A stretch of 64,000 nt of DNA. Origin: Aureococcus anophagefferens. Taxonomy: Eukaryota > Sar > Pelagophyceae > Pelagomonadales > Pelagomonadaceae. The translations under genes were made by a program, and so were the position numbers. The stretch is taken from assembly GCF_000186865.1 (NCBI RefSeq), contig NW_008705590.1:100856-164855 (forward strand). The letters are read 5' to 3'. How positions within the stretch are numbered: the stretch's first letter is position 1; each line of letters starts with the position of its first letter. The notes beneath the pieces were generated by a model that did no database searches, was not told the DNA's origin, and saw nothing but the letters and a program-made list of their open reading frames with translations. This document shows, piece by piece, positions 1 to 8,309 of the stretch.

Positions 1-1
1 G

Positions 2-874
2 GCGCGGCTCGCGCGGCGCTGCCGGGCCATCGCCGCGCGCAACGTGCTCGAGGAGCGCGCCGTGACGCGGCTCCACATGGAGACGCGGGAGCTGCGGGAC
101 GTGCGCCGGCTCCGGGCCGAGGAGCTCGCGCGGACGGTGAGCCGCATGGCCCGTTACGAGGGCGCGAACCGGTCGAAGAACTTCCTCCGGGCCGTCAAGG
201 CCGCGGCCTGGACGGAAAAAATGCACCGCATCCTCGAGCGGAAGCGGCGCACGCGCGACAACCTGCGGGTCATGCGCGCGACGCTGCTCATGGTCCGCTT
301 CATCCGGAAGACGAACAAAAGGCACGGCCTCGACCGCGCGGTCGACTGCGTGCTCTACGTCGCGACGCTCCTCAAGGCGCAGAACGGCTTCCGCATGGCC
401 TGCAAGAAGTTGTGCTATTGCGTGACCTTCACGCAGCGCCACTGGCGGAAGCGCGCGAAGTCGTGCGACGCGCACGTGAATCTGTGCGCGACGCAGTGGA
501 AGACGGCGGGCTTCCAGGAGGCCGTGCCCATGCGCAAGATGACCCAGCTCCTCGTGGACCACCTGCGCATGAAGCGCCAGAAGCACGTCATGGCGTTGGT
601 CGTCTACGAGACCTACGACCTCAAGCCGCTGTTGGTCGAGGCCGTGACGTCGCGCGGCGACCGGGGGCCGCGCACCGCCGTGCGGACCTTCGTGGCCGAG
701 ACGCAGAAGCGCGGCTCGATGCAGTCCGTGGCGGCGGAGTACGGCCTCGACCTCACGTCGCTGCCCCCGCCGAAGATGACCGTGCTGTTGGAGAAGGACG
801 AGCTCCAGACCCTCCAGGACATCGCCATCACCCAGATGGAGCAGGAATTGATCCGGCTCCTGCGCGGGTCGTAA
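2..874 (+). CDS. 3' part of a basic, alpha-helical protein of unknown function
   Basis: The reading frame is already open at base 2 and runs to a TAA at 872-874, so the gene starts left of the window. About 290 residues are visible. They are rich in Arg, Lys, Glu and Leu and look like long basic helices (runs such as RLRAEELARTVSRMARYEG), with a few Cys and no membrane segment. I recognise no domain; the pattern would suit a structural or nucleic-acid-associated helical protein, but that is a guess. The next gene starts about 150 bp downstream on the same strand. Confidence 0.6.
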   Translation, partial: ARLARRCRAIAARNVLEERAVTRLHMETRELRDVRRLRAEELARTVSRMARYEGANRSKNFLRAVKAAAWTEKMHRILERKRRTRDNLRVMRATLLMVRFIRKTNKRHGLDRAVDCVLYVATLLKAQNGFRMACKKLCYCVTFTQRHWRKRAKSCDAHVNLCATQWKTAGFQEAVPMRKMTQLLVDHLRMKRQKHVMALVVYETYDLKPLLVEAVTSRGDRGPRTAVRTFVAETQKRGSMQSVAAEYGLDLTSLPPPKMTVLLEKDELQTLQDIAITQMEQELIRLLRGS

Positions 875-1025
875 TTTTGGTCCGTGGAGCGGCGCGCGCG
901 TGCCACCGCGTGGGCGCGTCGGACGCAGTTGCCACAGCGCGCCCGGGCCGGCGCCGGCTCGCGATCACGCTTGGCGCAACGCCTCGTCGGTTGCGAGGTG
1001 TGGGCGCGCGCTGGATTCGAGCACG

Positions 1026-2927
1026 ATGGCTGCGCCGTTCCTCGCCGCCGTGACCGCGGCGCTGGCCCGCAAGGACCCCGTCGAGGGCTGCGTCGAGAGC
1101 TCCGAGGGCGGCGTCGTCTTCACGTCCAAGGCCGGCGCCCAGCGCCTCGTGCCGCCCAAGGAGGTGCAGCGCCTCGCCGCCGCCTACGCGTCCGCCGCCG
1201 ACGACACGGCCAGGGCCGCGCTCGTCGAGTGCGCCTGCCGCGCCTACGTCGGCGGCGCCGCCGACGTGCCCGCGGCCTGGGACGAGGCCCGGGGCCGCCT
1301 CCTGCCGCAGCTCTGGCCGCTGGCGAAGATCGCCGCGAAGCAAAAAGCTCTACCCGGCGGCAACCGGCTGCCGTTCTGCGGCCTCCACGGCGAGCCCGGC
1401 GACGACCTGCTCGAGACCGCCCTGCCCGGCGGCGTCGGCGTCGTCGTCGTCTGCGACTTCGCGCCCGCGGGCTCGTCCGGCGGCGCCGCGCCGTCCTTAG
1501 AGACGCCCGTGCTCAGCCGCGACGTCGCGGGCTGGGCCGGCTGCGAGGACTGGACGGCGGCCCTGCGCGTCGCCGTCGACAACCTGCGCAAGCGGACCCT
1601 GGCCGTCGAGAAGGACGACGCGGCCTTCGTCGCGCGCTGGGAGCACCACGCGTCGGGCTGCGGGAGCAGCGGGTGGCGCGACCGCTACGACGCCGCGCGC
1701 TGCGCGCTGCTGCCGTCGCTCGTGGCGAAGCGGAAGCGCGGCGACGGCGAGGCGGAGCCCGGCGCCCACGTCGCCGTCTTCGCCGCGCGCGGCTGCGTGC
1801 TCGCGTCCACCGCGCGGAACGCGTTGGGGCTTTGCTACCTCGGCGACGTGCTCCACACGAAGATCGAGCTCAGCGGCGACTGCCTCTCGACGCAGCCCTA
1901 CCGCCTCGTCAAGGTCAAGATGCCGCCGCGCGACGCGCAGAAGTCCCACCCGTTGGTGCAGAAGGCCGGCGAGGGCGTGTCGTGGAAGTGGCTCGCCTAC
2001 GCGCCGAGTCCGACGTCGGGCGAGTTCTCCGTGCCGACGAACCAGGCGCAGGTCGAGCAGCTCCTCGCCTGCCTCGAGAAGGGCGAGCCCTGCCCCGTCT
2101 TCGGCGAGACCATGGACGCGAAGAAGCGCGACGCGCGCCGCAAGGCCTTCGCCGCGGCCAAGGACCAGGGCAACGCGCGGTTCCAAGCGGGCGACTGGTC
2201 GGGCGCGGTGGCTTCCTACGACCGCGCGGTCAAGGTCGCCGACGACGCCGCCGAGGACCGCGTGCCTCTGTTTGGCGCCGTCGGGTCCGACGACCCGCCG
2301 CGGCCCCTGGCGGCGGCGCACGCGAACGCCGCGCTCTGCCACCTGAAACTGTGCGAAGCGGCGGAAGGCGACGCGAAGAAGAACCAGAGCGCGCTGGCGT
2401 TGAAGCGGGCCATGGCGTCCGCGGAGACGGACCCGACCTACGCCAAGGCCCACGACCGCTGCGCCAAGGCCTTCGAGAACCTCGGCGAGGCCGCCGCGGC
2501 CGCGGAGTCGCGGACGCTCTTCGACGAGTGCGCGGCGAGGGACGACGCCGACCGGCGCGCGAAGAAGGCCGCGGCGGACGAGGTCCGCGCGGCGAAGCTC
2601 GCGGAGCGCGAGAAGAAATTGAAGGCCAGGGAGGAGGCGAAGCAGCGCGACGAGGAGAAGCGCGCGAAGCTCAAGGCCGCCGCGGAGAAGAAGGCCGCCG
2701 CGGCGAAGAAGGCCGCGGCGGCCAAGGCCGCGCCGCTCGCGGAGAACTCGAAGCTGCCGAAGACGACGATCACCATGGACGGCGGCGCGGGGCTCGAGAG
2801 CCTCGGCATCTACGGCAACGGCGGCCTGGGCCTGCCGAGCTTCATCCCCGGCGTCGACGCGGCGCCGCCGTCGGACCCGATCTACACGGCGAGCTCGCCC
2901 TTCGTGTCGGGCGCCAACTTCCAGTAG
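1026..2927 (+). CDS. TPR-containing protein with charged C-terminal coiled coil
   Basis: Protein of 633 aa starting at the ATG in a CACGATGGC context. Residues about 1-350 are a globular Cys-containing region I do not recognise. About 375-505 reads as tetratricopeptide helices (AKDQGNARFQAGDWSGAV, then AAAHANAALCHLKL and TYAKAHDRCAKAFENLGEA), the fold used for docking chaperones or other partners. About 510-590 is a Lys/Glu/Ala coiled coil, and the tail is Gly-rich (GLESLGIYGNGGLGLPSF). The layout resembles co-chaperone-like TPR proteins, but no partner can be named. It converges on the EGF-repeat gene with only about 50 bp between the stops. No intron is needed. Confidence 0.75.
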   Translation: MAAPFLAAVTAALARKDPVEGCVESSEGGVVFTSKAGAQRLVPPKEVQRLAAAYASAADDTARAALVECACRAYVGGAADVPAAWDEARGRLLPQLWPLAKIAAKQKALPGGNRLPFCGLHGEPGDDLLETALPGGVGVVVVCDFAPAGSSGGAAPSLETPVLSRDVAGWAGCEDWTAALRVAVDNLRKRTLAVEKDDAAFVARWEHHASGCGSSGWRDRYDAARCALLPSLVAKRKRGDGEAEPGAHVAVFAARGCVLASTARNALGLCYLGDVLHTKIELSGDCLSTQPYRLVKVKMPPRDAQKSHPLVQKAGEGVSWKWLAYAPSPTSGEFSVPTNQAQVEQLLACLEKGEPCPVFGETMDAKKRDARRKAFAAAKDQGNARFQAGDWSGAVASYDRAVKVADDAAEDRVPLFGAVGSDDPPRPLAAAHANAALCHLKLCEAAEGDAKKNQSALALKRAMASAETDPTYAKAHDRCAKAFENLGEAAAAAESRTLFDECAARDDADRRAKKAAADEVRAAKLAEREKKLKAREEAKQRDEEKRAKLKAAAEKKAAAAKKAAAAKAAPLAENSKLPKTTITMDGGAGLESLGIYGNGGLGLPSFIPGVDAAPPSDPIYTASSPFVSGANFQ

Positions 2928-2977
2928 GGGGCCGCCCCTCCGTGCGACGAGCGCGGCGCCTCCGTATAAAAACGCTT

Positions 2978-4853
2978 TTACGCGACGCCCGGGAGGATGG
3001 GCAGGACGTAGCCGCAGTCCTCCCGGGGGCCCTTGCCGCCGCTCCCGTCGGACGCGCCGAACTGGTCGAAGCAGTCGCAGGTGCCCTTCTCGTAGTCGCA
3101 GAGCCCGCGGCCGCTGCACTCCTTGACGTCGACGACGTAGGCCGTCAGGGGGTCGTCGCCGGCGAGGCACGTGCGCAGACTGCAGTCGTAGCCCGCCCAG
3201 CCGTCGTCGCAGTGGCAGCCGCGGACCATGTCGTCGTCCCAGGTGTAGGGGTCGTTGACGTCGCTCCGGTAGGGCGCGCGGCCCGCGGCCTCGAAGAGCT
3301 GGGCCATGGTCTTGCACTCGCCGTGGCCGTTGCAGGGCCGGAGCACGTCCGACGGGCACGCGAGGTACTCGCACGCGCTGCCCGCGAAGCCCTGCGCGCA
3401 CTCGCAGGTGCCCTCGTCGCGGAGGCACGTGCCCTTGTCGGAGCACTCCACCTCGGTCACGTGGGCCTCGTCCGTCGCCGTCGGCCGCCCGAACCAGGAA
3501 CGCCCCCGGGGGCACGCGAGGAGCGAGCAGTCCGCGCCTACCAAGCATGACGGTGACGATTTCTCGTTGTGTTCCCACCCCAAATCTCTCGAAAGTCGTC
3601 ACGGCCGCAGGACGCCGGTCCGCGCCCGTCCAGCCCTCCTGGCACGCGCACGCGTACGTGGGCTCGACGCCCGGGCCGGGGACGACGTCGTCGCAGACGC
3701 CGTGGCCGTTGCAGGGGATCTCGCCCGGGCAGTCCTCGATGGGCAGGTCGACGGCGACGCCGCAGTCGCCGCGCGTGCCGCGGCCGCCGTAGCCGTCGGA
3801 CGACCCCCACTTGTCCTGGTCGCAGCCGCAGCGGCCCGTGAGCGTGTCGCAGAGGCCCCGCCCGCTGCACTCGCGGTCCTCCTTCGTGCCCTTGGTCATC
3901 TCCGCGACGGAGATCTTGCCGACCTTGGTCGGGTAGAGCGTGTAGCCGAGGTCGCGGACGTCGGGCACGAGCGACGGCAGGTCCCCAAAGTCCTGGAGGA
4001 ACGAGATCTCCGTGACGACCGCCGGATGCCCGCAGAAGACGTCCACGGACCCGACGACGCCCACGGAGATGGCGCCGCCCGAGAGCTGGCGGTTCAGGGG
4101 CTCCGGCAGGAGGCCCGCCTCGTCGACGTACGCCTCGTCGCCCGCGGACGTCCGCAGCGTCGGCAGCTGCAGCAGCGCCGCGCGCACGTCGCTGGCCGTC
4201 GCGTCCCAGGGGATGGGCTTCGTCGACGCGCCCCGGAAGGCGAGGACGACGGTGCCGCGGTCGCCCTCGCACGTCACCCGCTGGACCTCGTTGTTTCCCT
4301 CCAGCGTGAACGGGTCGTCGCCCGTGGGGCAGTCCCAGACGGAGCAGTCGTGGGCCGCGAAGCCCGCCGCGCAGGAGCAGCTCCGCAGCATCTTGGCGTC
4401 CCAGGCGCCCGAGTAGTCGTAGACCTCGCCCGCGCCGGGGTCCCCGCGCGACGCGTAATACTCCAAGGTCACGCACGCGCCGCGGCCGTAGCACGCGTCG
4501 CCGCAGGACGACCGCTCGCAGGCCGCGCCCTCGAAGCCCGCCTGGCAGACGCAGCGCGCCTGCGTCGCGTCGCGGTCGCAGAGGCCCTTGCGGCTGCACT
4601 CGGCGGCGCCGTGGCCGACGCCCGACGCCGCGATCGCGGAGACCTCGTCGGCCCAGGCCCGGCCGACGGGGCACGTGCGCCGGCTGCAGTCCGCGCCCGT
4701 CCACGTGTCCGCGCAGTTGCAGACGTGGTAGACGTCGCAGAGCCCGTGGCCGCTGCAGGAGTTCGCGCAGGGCGAATTGATGAAGCCGGGCTGCCCGAGG
4801 CCGCCCGTGAACAGGCAGGCCGCGAGGAGGGCTGCTGTTCTGTGTGGTCTCAT
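2978..4853 (-). CDS. Secreted protein with about eight EGF-like repeats
   Basis: Two exons, 3614-4853 and 2978-3537, joined across an introner intron (3538-3613) in phase 1, give 599 aa. The start MRPHRTAALLAACLFTGGLG is a signal peptide. It is followed by eight EGF/tenascin-type Cys modules of the form CSGHGLCD...C.C..GWTGADC, often introduced by a CP.G.AW motif typical of extracellular stramenopile proteins. A region of about 120 residues in the middle, between modules 3 and 4, has no Cys pattern and looks like an immunoglobulin-like or sugar-binding insert. There is no C-terminal membrane anchor, so secretion or wall attachment is inferred. The introner lies inside an EGF module, so precise splicing is needed to keep the Cys spacing. 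Confidence 0.85.
3538..3613 (-). mobile_element. Introner element, family A copy 1 (76-nt intron)
   Basis: Element 3538-3617 lies between perfect 8-bp duplications GTCCGCGC at 3530-3537 and 3618-3625. In the sense of the host gene it begins CGGC|GTCCTGCGG and ends CTTGGTAG, with subterminal inverted repeats CGTGACGACTTTCG and CGGTGACGATTTCTCG. Splicing GT..AG leaves one duplication plus CGGC, adding 12 nt. Confidence 0.9.
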
Positions 4854-5109
4854 CGTTCCGCGCTTTGGTCAGGACACGCCCCGCCCGCGCGCGCGGCCGC
4901 GGCGGCGCTCGAGCTGTGCCGCTACCGCCGGTCCGCTGGCGTCCTTTATCAACGCCTGCAAGTTCGTTATGTTTACCTTTAAAAGCTTTAGCCGGCCTGG
5001 CGCGGTTTGCTGCTCTCCGTGCCGCGAACTTTTTCTCATCACGCTCTCAGCCAAAGCAAAGCACAGTCCCGAGGTTTGACAGAACGTAAAAACCAAAACA
5101 GAGTACACC
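4854..5109. promoter_or_regulatory. Divergent intergenic region (bidirectional promoter candidate)
   Basis: This 256-bp gap separates the starts of the EGF-repeat gene (minus) and the YdhR-like gene (plus). It holds an AT-richer patch around 4962-4992 (gttatgtttacctttaaaag) in otherwise GC-rich DNA. No defined motif can be named; a shared promoter is inferred from position. Confidence 0.4.
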
Positions 5110-5718
5110 ATGGCCCCCGCCCGCAACTCGCCCCGCGACGAGAACGTGCTCGCGCCGTTCATCTACATCGCCAACGGCCCCGGCGTCCACTCGCCCGTGC
5201 CCCGGGCGGCGGTCTACGGCTTCCGGCTGCGCGAGACGCACGTGAGCGCGCCCAAGCTCACGGTGCTCCAGCTGCGCCAGGGCGCGACCACCGGCATGGT
5301 CTGCGGCTTCGACAGCGCCAAGGACTTCAAGGTCGCGTCGCCGTCCGCGCGGACCTTCGAGTGCTGCGCCGCGGTGACGAACAAGACGCTCGAGGTCTCG
5401 GGCCGCCGCGTCGCGGACGCCAAGGCCGTGCTCGTCATCAACGGGACGCTCGACGGCATGAAGCAGAAGGCGTTCCAGAAGATGATCAGCGCCCAGGACG
5501 CCGTCGAGTCCTTCGGGGCGGCCTTCGGCGCGCAGCCCGGGCTCATCTGCAAGCACGTCGTCTGCTCGACGTGGGGGAAGCGCGACGTCATCGGCGGCGT
5601 CTACCTCTTCGAGAGCGTCGCGGACGTCGAGACCTACCTCAACAGCGACTTCTGGTCCAAGTGCGAGACCGAGACCAAGTGGACGGACGTCGTCGGCGAG
5701 GTCTTCGAGATCGTGTGA
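5110..5718 (+). CDS. YdhR/ABM-type ferredoxin-fold protein
   Basis: Protein of 202 aa with a good CACCATGGC start. The first ~115 residues are unassigned beta-rich sequence. Residues about 120-202 resemble the putative monooxygenase YdhR / antibiotic-biosynthesis-monooxygenase fold: QPGLICKHVVCSTWGKRD, then GGVYLFESVADVETYLNSDF, the usual QPGL...W...GG.YLF....A..YL pattern. Such domains are small dimeric alpha/beta barrels; catalytic activity is often unproven. There is no signal peptide, so a cytosolic location is likely. It converges with the oxygenase gene, 53 bp apart. Confidence 0.7.
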   Translation: MAPARNSPRDENVLAPFIYIANGPGVHSPVPRAAVYGFRLRETHVSAPKLTVLQLRQGATTGMVCGFDSAKDFKVASPSARTFECCAAVTNKTLEVSGRRVADAKAVLVINGTLDGMKQKAFQKMISAQDAVESFGAAFGAQPGLICKHVVCSTWGKRDVIGGVYLFESVADVETYLNSDFWSKCETETKWTDVVGEVFEIV

Positions 5719-5771
5719 GCGACGGCGCGCGCGCGCGTGTGTGTGTGGAAAGACTAAGCCCCCGGGCTGTG

Positions 5772-6760
5772 TTACATGAACCTCCAGAGGCAGTCGCGGT
5801 GGACGATGTCCGGCGACGTGTGGATGTTGCGCGCGTCGCTGTAGAGGAGGATCTCCCGGCCGCGGCCGTAGCTCGGCCGGACGATGGACGCCTCGGGCAC
5901 GTCGTCGACGTCGAGGTATCTGGCCGCGGGGTAGAACTCGCGGGGCGACGAGATGGTCTCCTCCTCGTCCGTGACGACGAGGTGCGACAGGGCCGCGACG
6001 TGGCTGAAGACGCCGCAGCCCTCGTAGCGGTCCGACGCGGGAAAGCCAAGCATCGCCTACCAAATGTAACGACTTTTCATTGTTTCCCCTACCCGAAATC
6101 TCTCGAAAATCGCCTCGGCCACAGGACGCCGAGCATCGCCGTGACCGCCCGCTCGTCGCCCGCGCGGTCCTGGTGCCACGCGTGCCTGGCGACCTTCGTC
6201 GCGCCCGGCCCGCCGACGATCTCGATGAAGTGGCCCGTCGCCGGCGCGACGCCGTCGAGCTCCAGGCCGCCGATGGCTTCGAGGAAGGCATCGCCCGACG
6301 GCGCGCCGGCCCCGAGCGCGTCGCGGAGCGCCGCGGACAGCGCCGGGCTCGCGCCGCCGCGCCAGGAGCCCTGGGCCGACGCGGCCAGGTCGAAGCGCAC
6401 GGGCGAGTCCTCGGCGACGCGGTCGTCTCGCGCCGCGCGCCGCAGCGCTTCGCGGAAGGCCGCGCTCTCGTCGTAGGCCTCGCCGATGCCGCTCCCCGCG
6501 AAGAGGTCGTCGAGCGCGACGAACTCGTACCAGCTTTGTTCGCAGGGCGCGCCGCGGCAGCGCTCGGGGACAAGGAGAGATTCCGCCGCCTCGTTGGCCG
6601 TCTGCGCCTGGCAGAGCATGGCTGCGTCGAAGGGCGGCGGTTTCTTCAACTGCGGCGCGCCAGGTGTAGGCCGGCGGCTGCCGACCTTCGTTTTACGGCG
6701 CGGCCGCGCCGAGAGCGCCGCGGCGCAGGCCAGGACGAAGACGGCTCGTGCAGGCGCCAT
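5772..6760 (-). CDS. Secretory-pathway Fe(II)/2OG-type oxygenase-like protein
   Basis: Exons 6128-6760 and 5772-6056 joined in phase 0 across an introner (6057-6127) give 305 aa. The N-terminus MAPARAVFVLACAAALSA is a signal peptide. The C-terminal half has RHAWHQD, then SDARNIHTSPD and HRDCLWRFM, spaced like the HxD...H metal triad and the 2-oxoglutarate Arg of PhyH/2OG oxygenases. The assignment rests on these motifs only. The splice makes a tandem AMLG-AMLG, the four-codon scar of the introner. A gap of 84 bp separates its start from the divergent gene at 6845. Confidence 0.65.
6057..6127 (-). mobile_element. Introner element, family A copy 2 (71-nt intron)
   Basis: Element 6057-6131 is flanked by perfect 8-bp copies AGCATCGC (6049-6056, 6132-6139). 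Its host-sense ends are CGGC|GTCCTGTGG and ATTTGGTAG. The inner region GAGAGATTTCGGG matches the other A copies. The host reading frame is kept with a 12-nt gain. Confidence 0.9.
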
Positions 6761-6844
6761 GCCCTAAAATGAAAATCCACAAAGCGGAGGACAGCACATC
6801 CACTCGCCGAAGCCTCGCGCCGCGCGCCACGACGCCCGAAAACC

Positions 6845-7270
6845 ATGGTCGAGGAATCGAAGTCATACAAAAACGCGCTCCTGACGCCAGCCAAACTCGC
6901 GGCGTACGACGGCGACGACGAGGAGACGCCGTTGTCGCCGGTGGGGAATCAATTCGTCGAGCAGGGCGACTTTTCGGACTCTGAGATGAAGGGCTCGCGG
7001 CGCAAGTCGTTCCGGTCCGCGCGGAAGGCGGCGGCGTCGCTCACGGGCATGCACGAGGTCTTCTCGCCGAAGTCGAAGTCGCCGACGCCGATAGTCGCGC
7101 CCGCGGCCGCGGCGACGCCGACCGAGACGCCCGCGCCGGCGGCGGCCGAGGTCGCGGCGCCCACGCCGACGGACGACGTGTCCGTGATCGCGGCCGAGGA
7201 CAAGGTCTGGTCCTCGACGAAGGCGCGCGACAGCGAGAGCACCTTCTGCTTTTGCTTCAAGTTCCCCTAG
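6845..7270 (+). CDS. Small low-complexity protein ending in CFCFKFP
   Basis: Protein of 141 aa from an ACCATGG start. It is rich in Ser, Lys, Ala and Pro: a Ser/Lys/Arg region with possible phosphorylation sites (SRRKSFRSARKAA) at about 50-62, an Ala/Pro/Thr stretch at about 80-118, and a C-terminal CFCFKFP that could be acylated. No known domain and probably mostly disordered. It might be a membrane-tethered adaptor, but nothing in the sequence proves this. Confidence 0.55.
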   Translation: MVEESKSYKNALLTPAKLAAYDGDDEETPLSPVGNQFVEQGDFSDSEMKGSRRKSFRSARKAAASLTGMHEVFSPKSKSPTPIVAPAAAATPTETPAPAAAEVAAPTPTDDVSVIAAEDKVWSSTKARDSESTFCFCFKFP

Positions 7271-7416
7271 AGCTTCCGCGAGACAAATCCCGTCTAGAAG
7301 TAAGTTGCTCGATTGCTCAGGACCGTCGTTGTCCGTAGCGGGCCCCCTGTCTACAGCACACAGAGAGAGTCCCCGTCTCGAGAGAGAGCACTACGTACTA
7401 CGCCGCGCCCGCGCAC

Positions 7417-8190
7417 CTACTTCTTCGCCTTCTTCGCCTTCTTCGCGGCCTTCTTCTCCGGGTCCGCGGCCTTCTTCTTCTTCGTCGGCGCGCCGTCGTC
7501 GTCTGGTCGTCGCGCGCCCTGGGCGGCGCCCGCGTAGCCCGGGAAGTCGAAGCCCGGGAAGTTCTCCGCGAGGCGCTTCCGCTTCTTCGCCTCCTTCTTG
7601 AGGAGCGCGGCGGCGCCCGCGGCGCGCTGCTCGTCGGTCTTGGCCTTGGCCGCCGCCAGGCTCTTCTCGCGCTGCTCCTTGCCGCCGCGGCGCTTGAGGA
7701 AGGGCTTGTCGCTGTGCGCGAAGAGCTTCGGGTGCCGCGCGAGATCGAGCGGCGCGACGTGGACGACGAGCTGCTTGCCGTAGAGGAGGTACTTGTCCAT
7801 GGTGCCCGCGGCGACGGCCGCCGTGTCGCCGTCGGCGAACTCGACGAAGCCGTAGCCCTTGGAGTTGCCCGTCTTCTTGGACCGCGAGATCCGCAGGTTC
7901 GTGACCTCGCCGAACTGCCCGAAGAAGCCGCGCATCTGGTCCTCGAAGAAGCCGTCGGGGATGTGGCCGATGTAGATGACGCGGCTCTTCTCCTCGCGCT
8001 CGCGCCGCTCCGCCGCCGCGCGCTTCTTCGCCTTGCGGCCCAGCTTGGGCGCCGGCGCCTCGGGCGCCGCCGTCGGGCTCGCCGGCGCGGCCTCCGGCGC
8101 GTCGTCGTCGGAGTCCCACTCGGGGCCGTCGAGCGCGGCGAGGCGCGCCTCGATCTCCGCCGCCTTCTTCAGCATCGCCTTGGACGCCAT
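7417..8190 (-). CDS. NIFK/Nop15-like nucleolar RRM protein
   Basis: Protein of 257 aa. After an acidic N-terminus comes a Lys-rich patch (KLGRKAKKRAA) and one RNA-recognition motif at about residues 72-150, with RNP2 VIYIGHIP and RNP1 KGYGFVEF. The match to NIFK/Nop15, ribosome-biogenesis factors of the large subunit, is specific: the linker SRSKKTGNSKGYGFVEF and the following TMDKYLLYGKQL are family signatures. The C-terminus is a strongly basic nucleolar-type tail. The start chosen is the ATG in GCCATGG-like context at 8190. Confidence 0.85.
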   Translation of the reverse strand: MASKAMLKKAAEIEARLAALDGPEWDSDDDAPEAAPASPTAAPEAPAPKLGRKAKKRAAAERREREEKSRVIYIGHIPDGFFEDQMRGFFGQFGEVTNLRISRSKKTGNSKGYGFVEFADGDTAAVAAGTMDKYLLYGKQLVVHVAPLDLARHPKLFAHSDKPFLKRRGGKEQREKSLAAAKAKTDEQRAAGAAALLKKEAKKRKRLAENFPGFDFPGYAGAAQGARRPDDDGAPTKKKKAADPEKKAAKKAKKAKK

Positions 8191-8309
8191 GGTCGTTGCA
8201 AGGACGCTGCTCTTCGTGGCCCAGACGCGAGGCCTCTGATCGCCCACTGCACACCCGGAGCGAGCAGTGCATGTTGAACCTTGCACATCGGCACATCCCA
8301 CAGCAGCTG

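Noticed and set aside
1497..4853. A single 1,118-codon minus-strand frame from the EGF gene into the TPR gene
   Set aside because: After the introner the frame loses the Cys pattern and becomes Arg-rich; splicing at 3538-3613 gives the true continuation in another frame.
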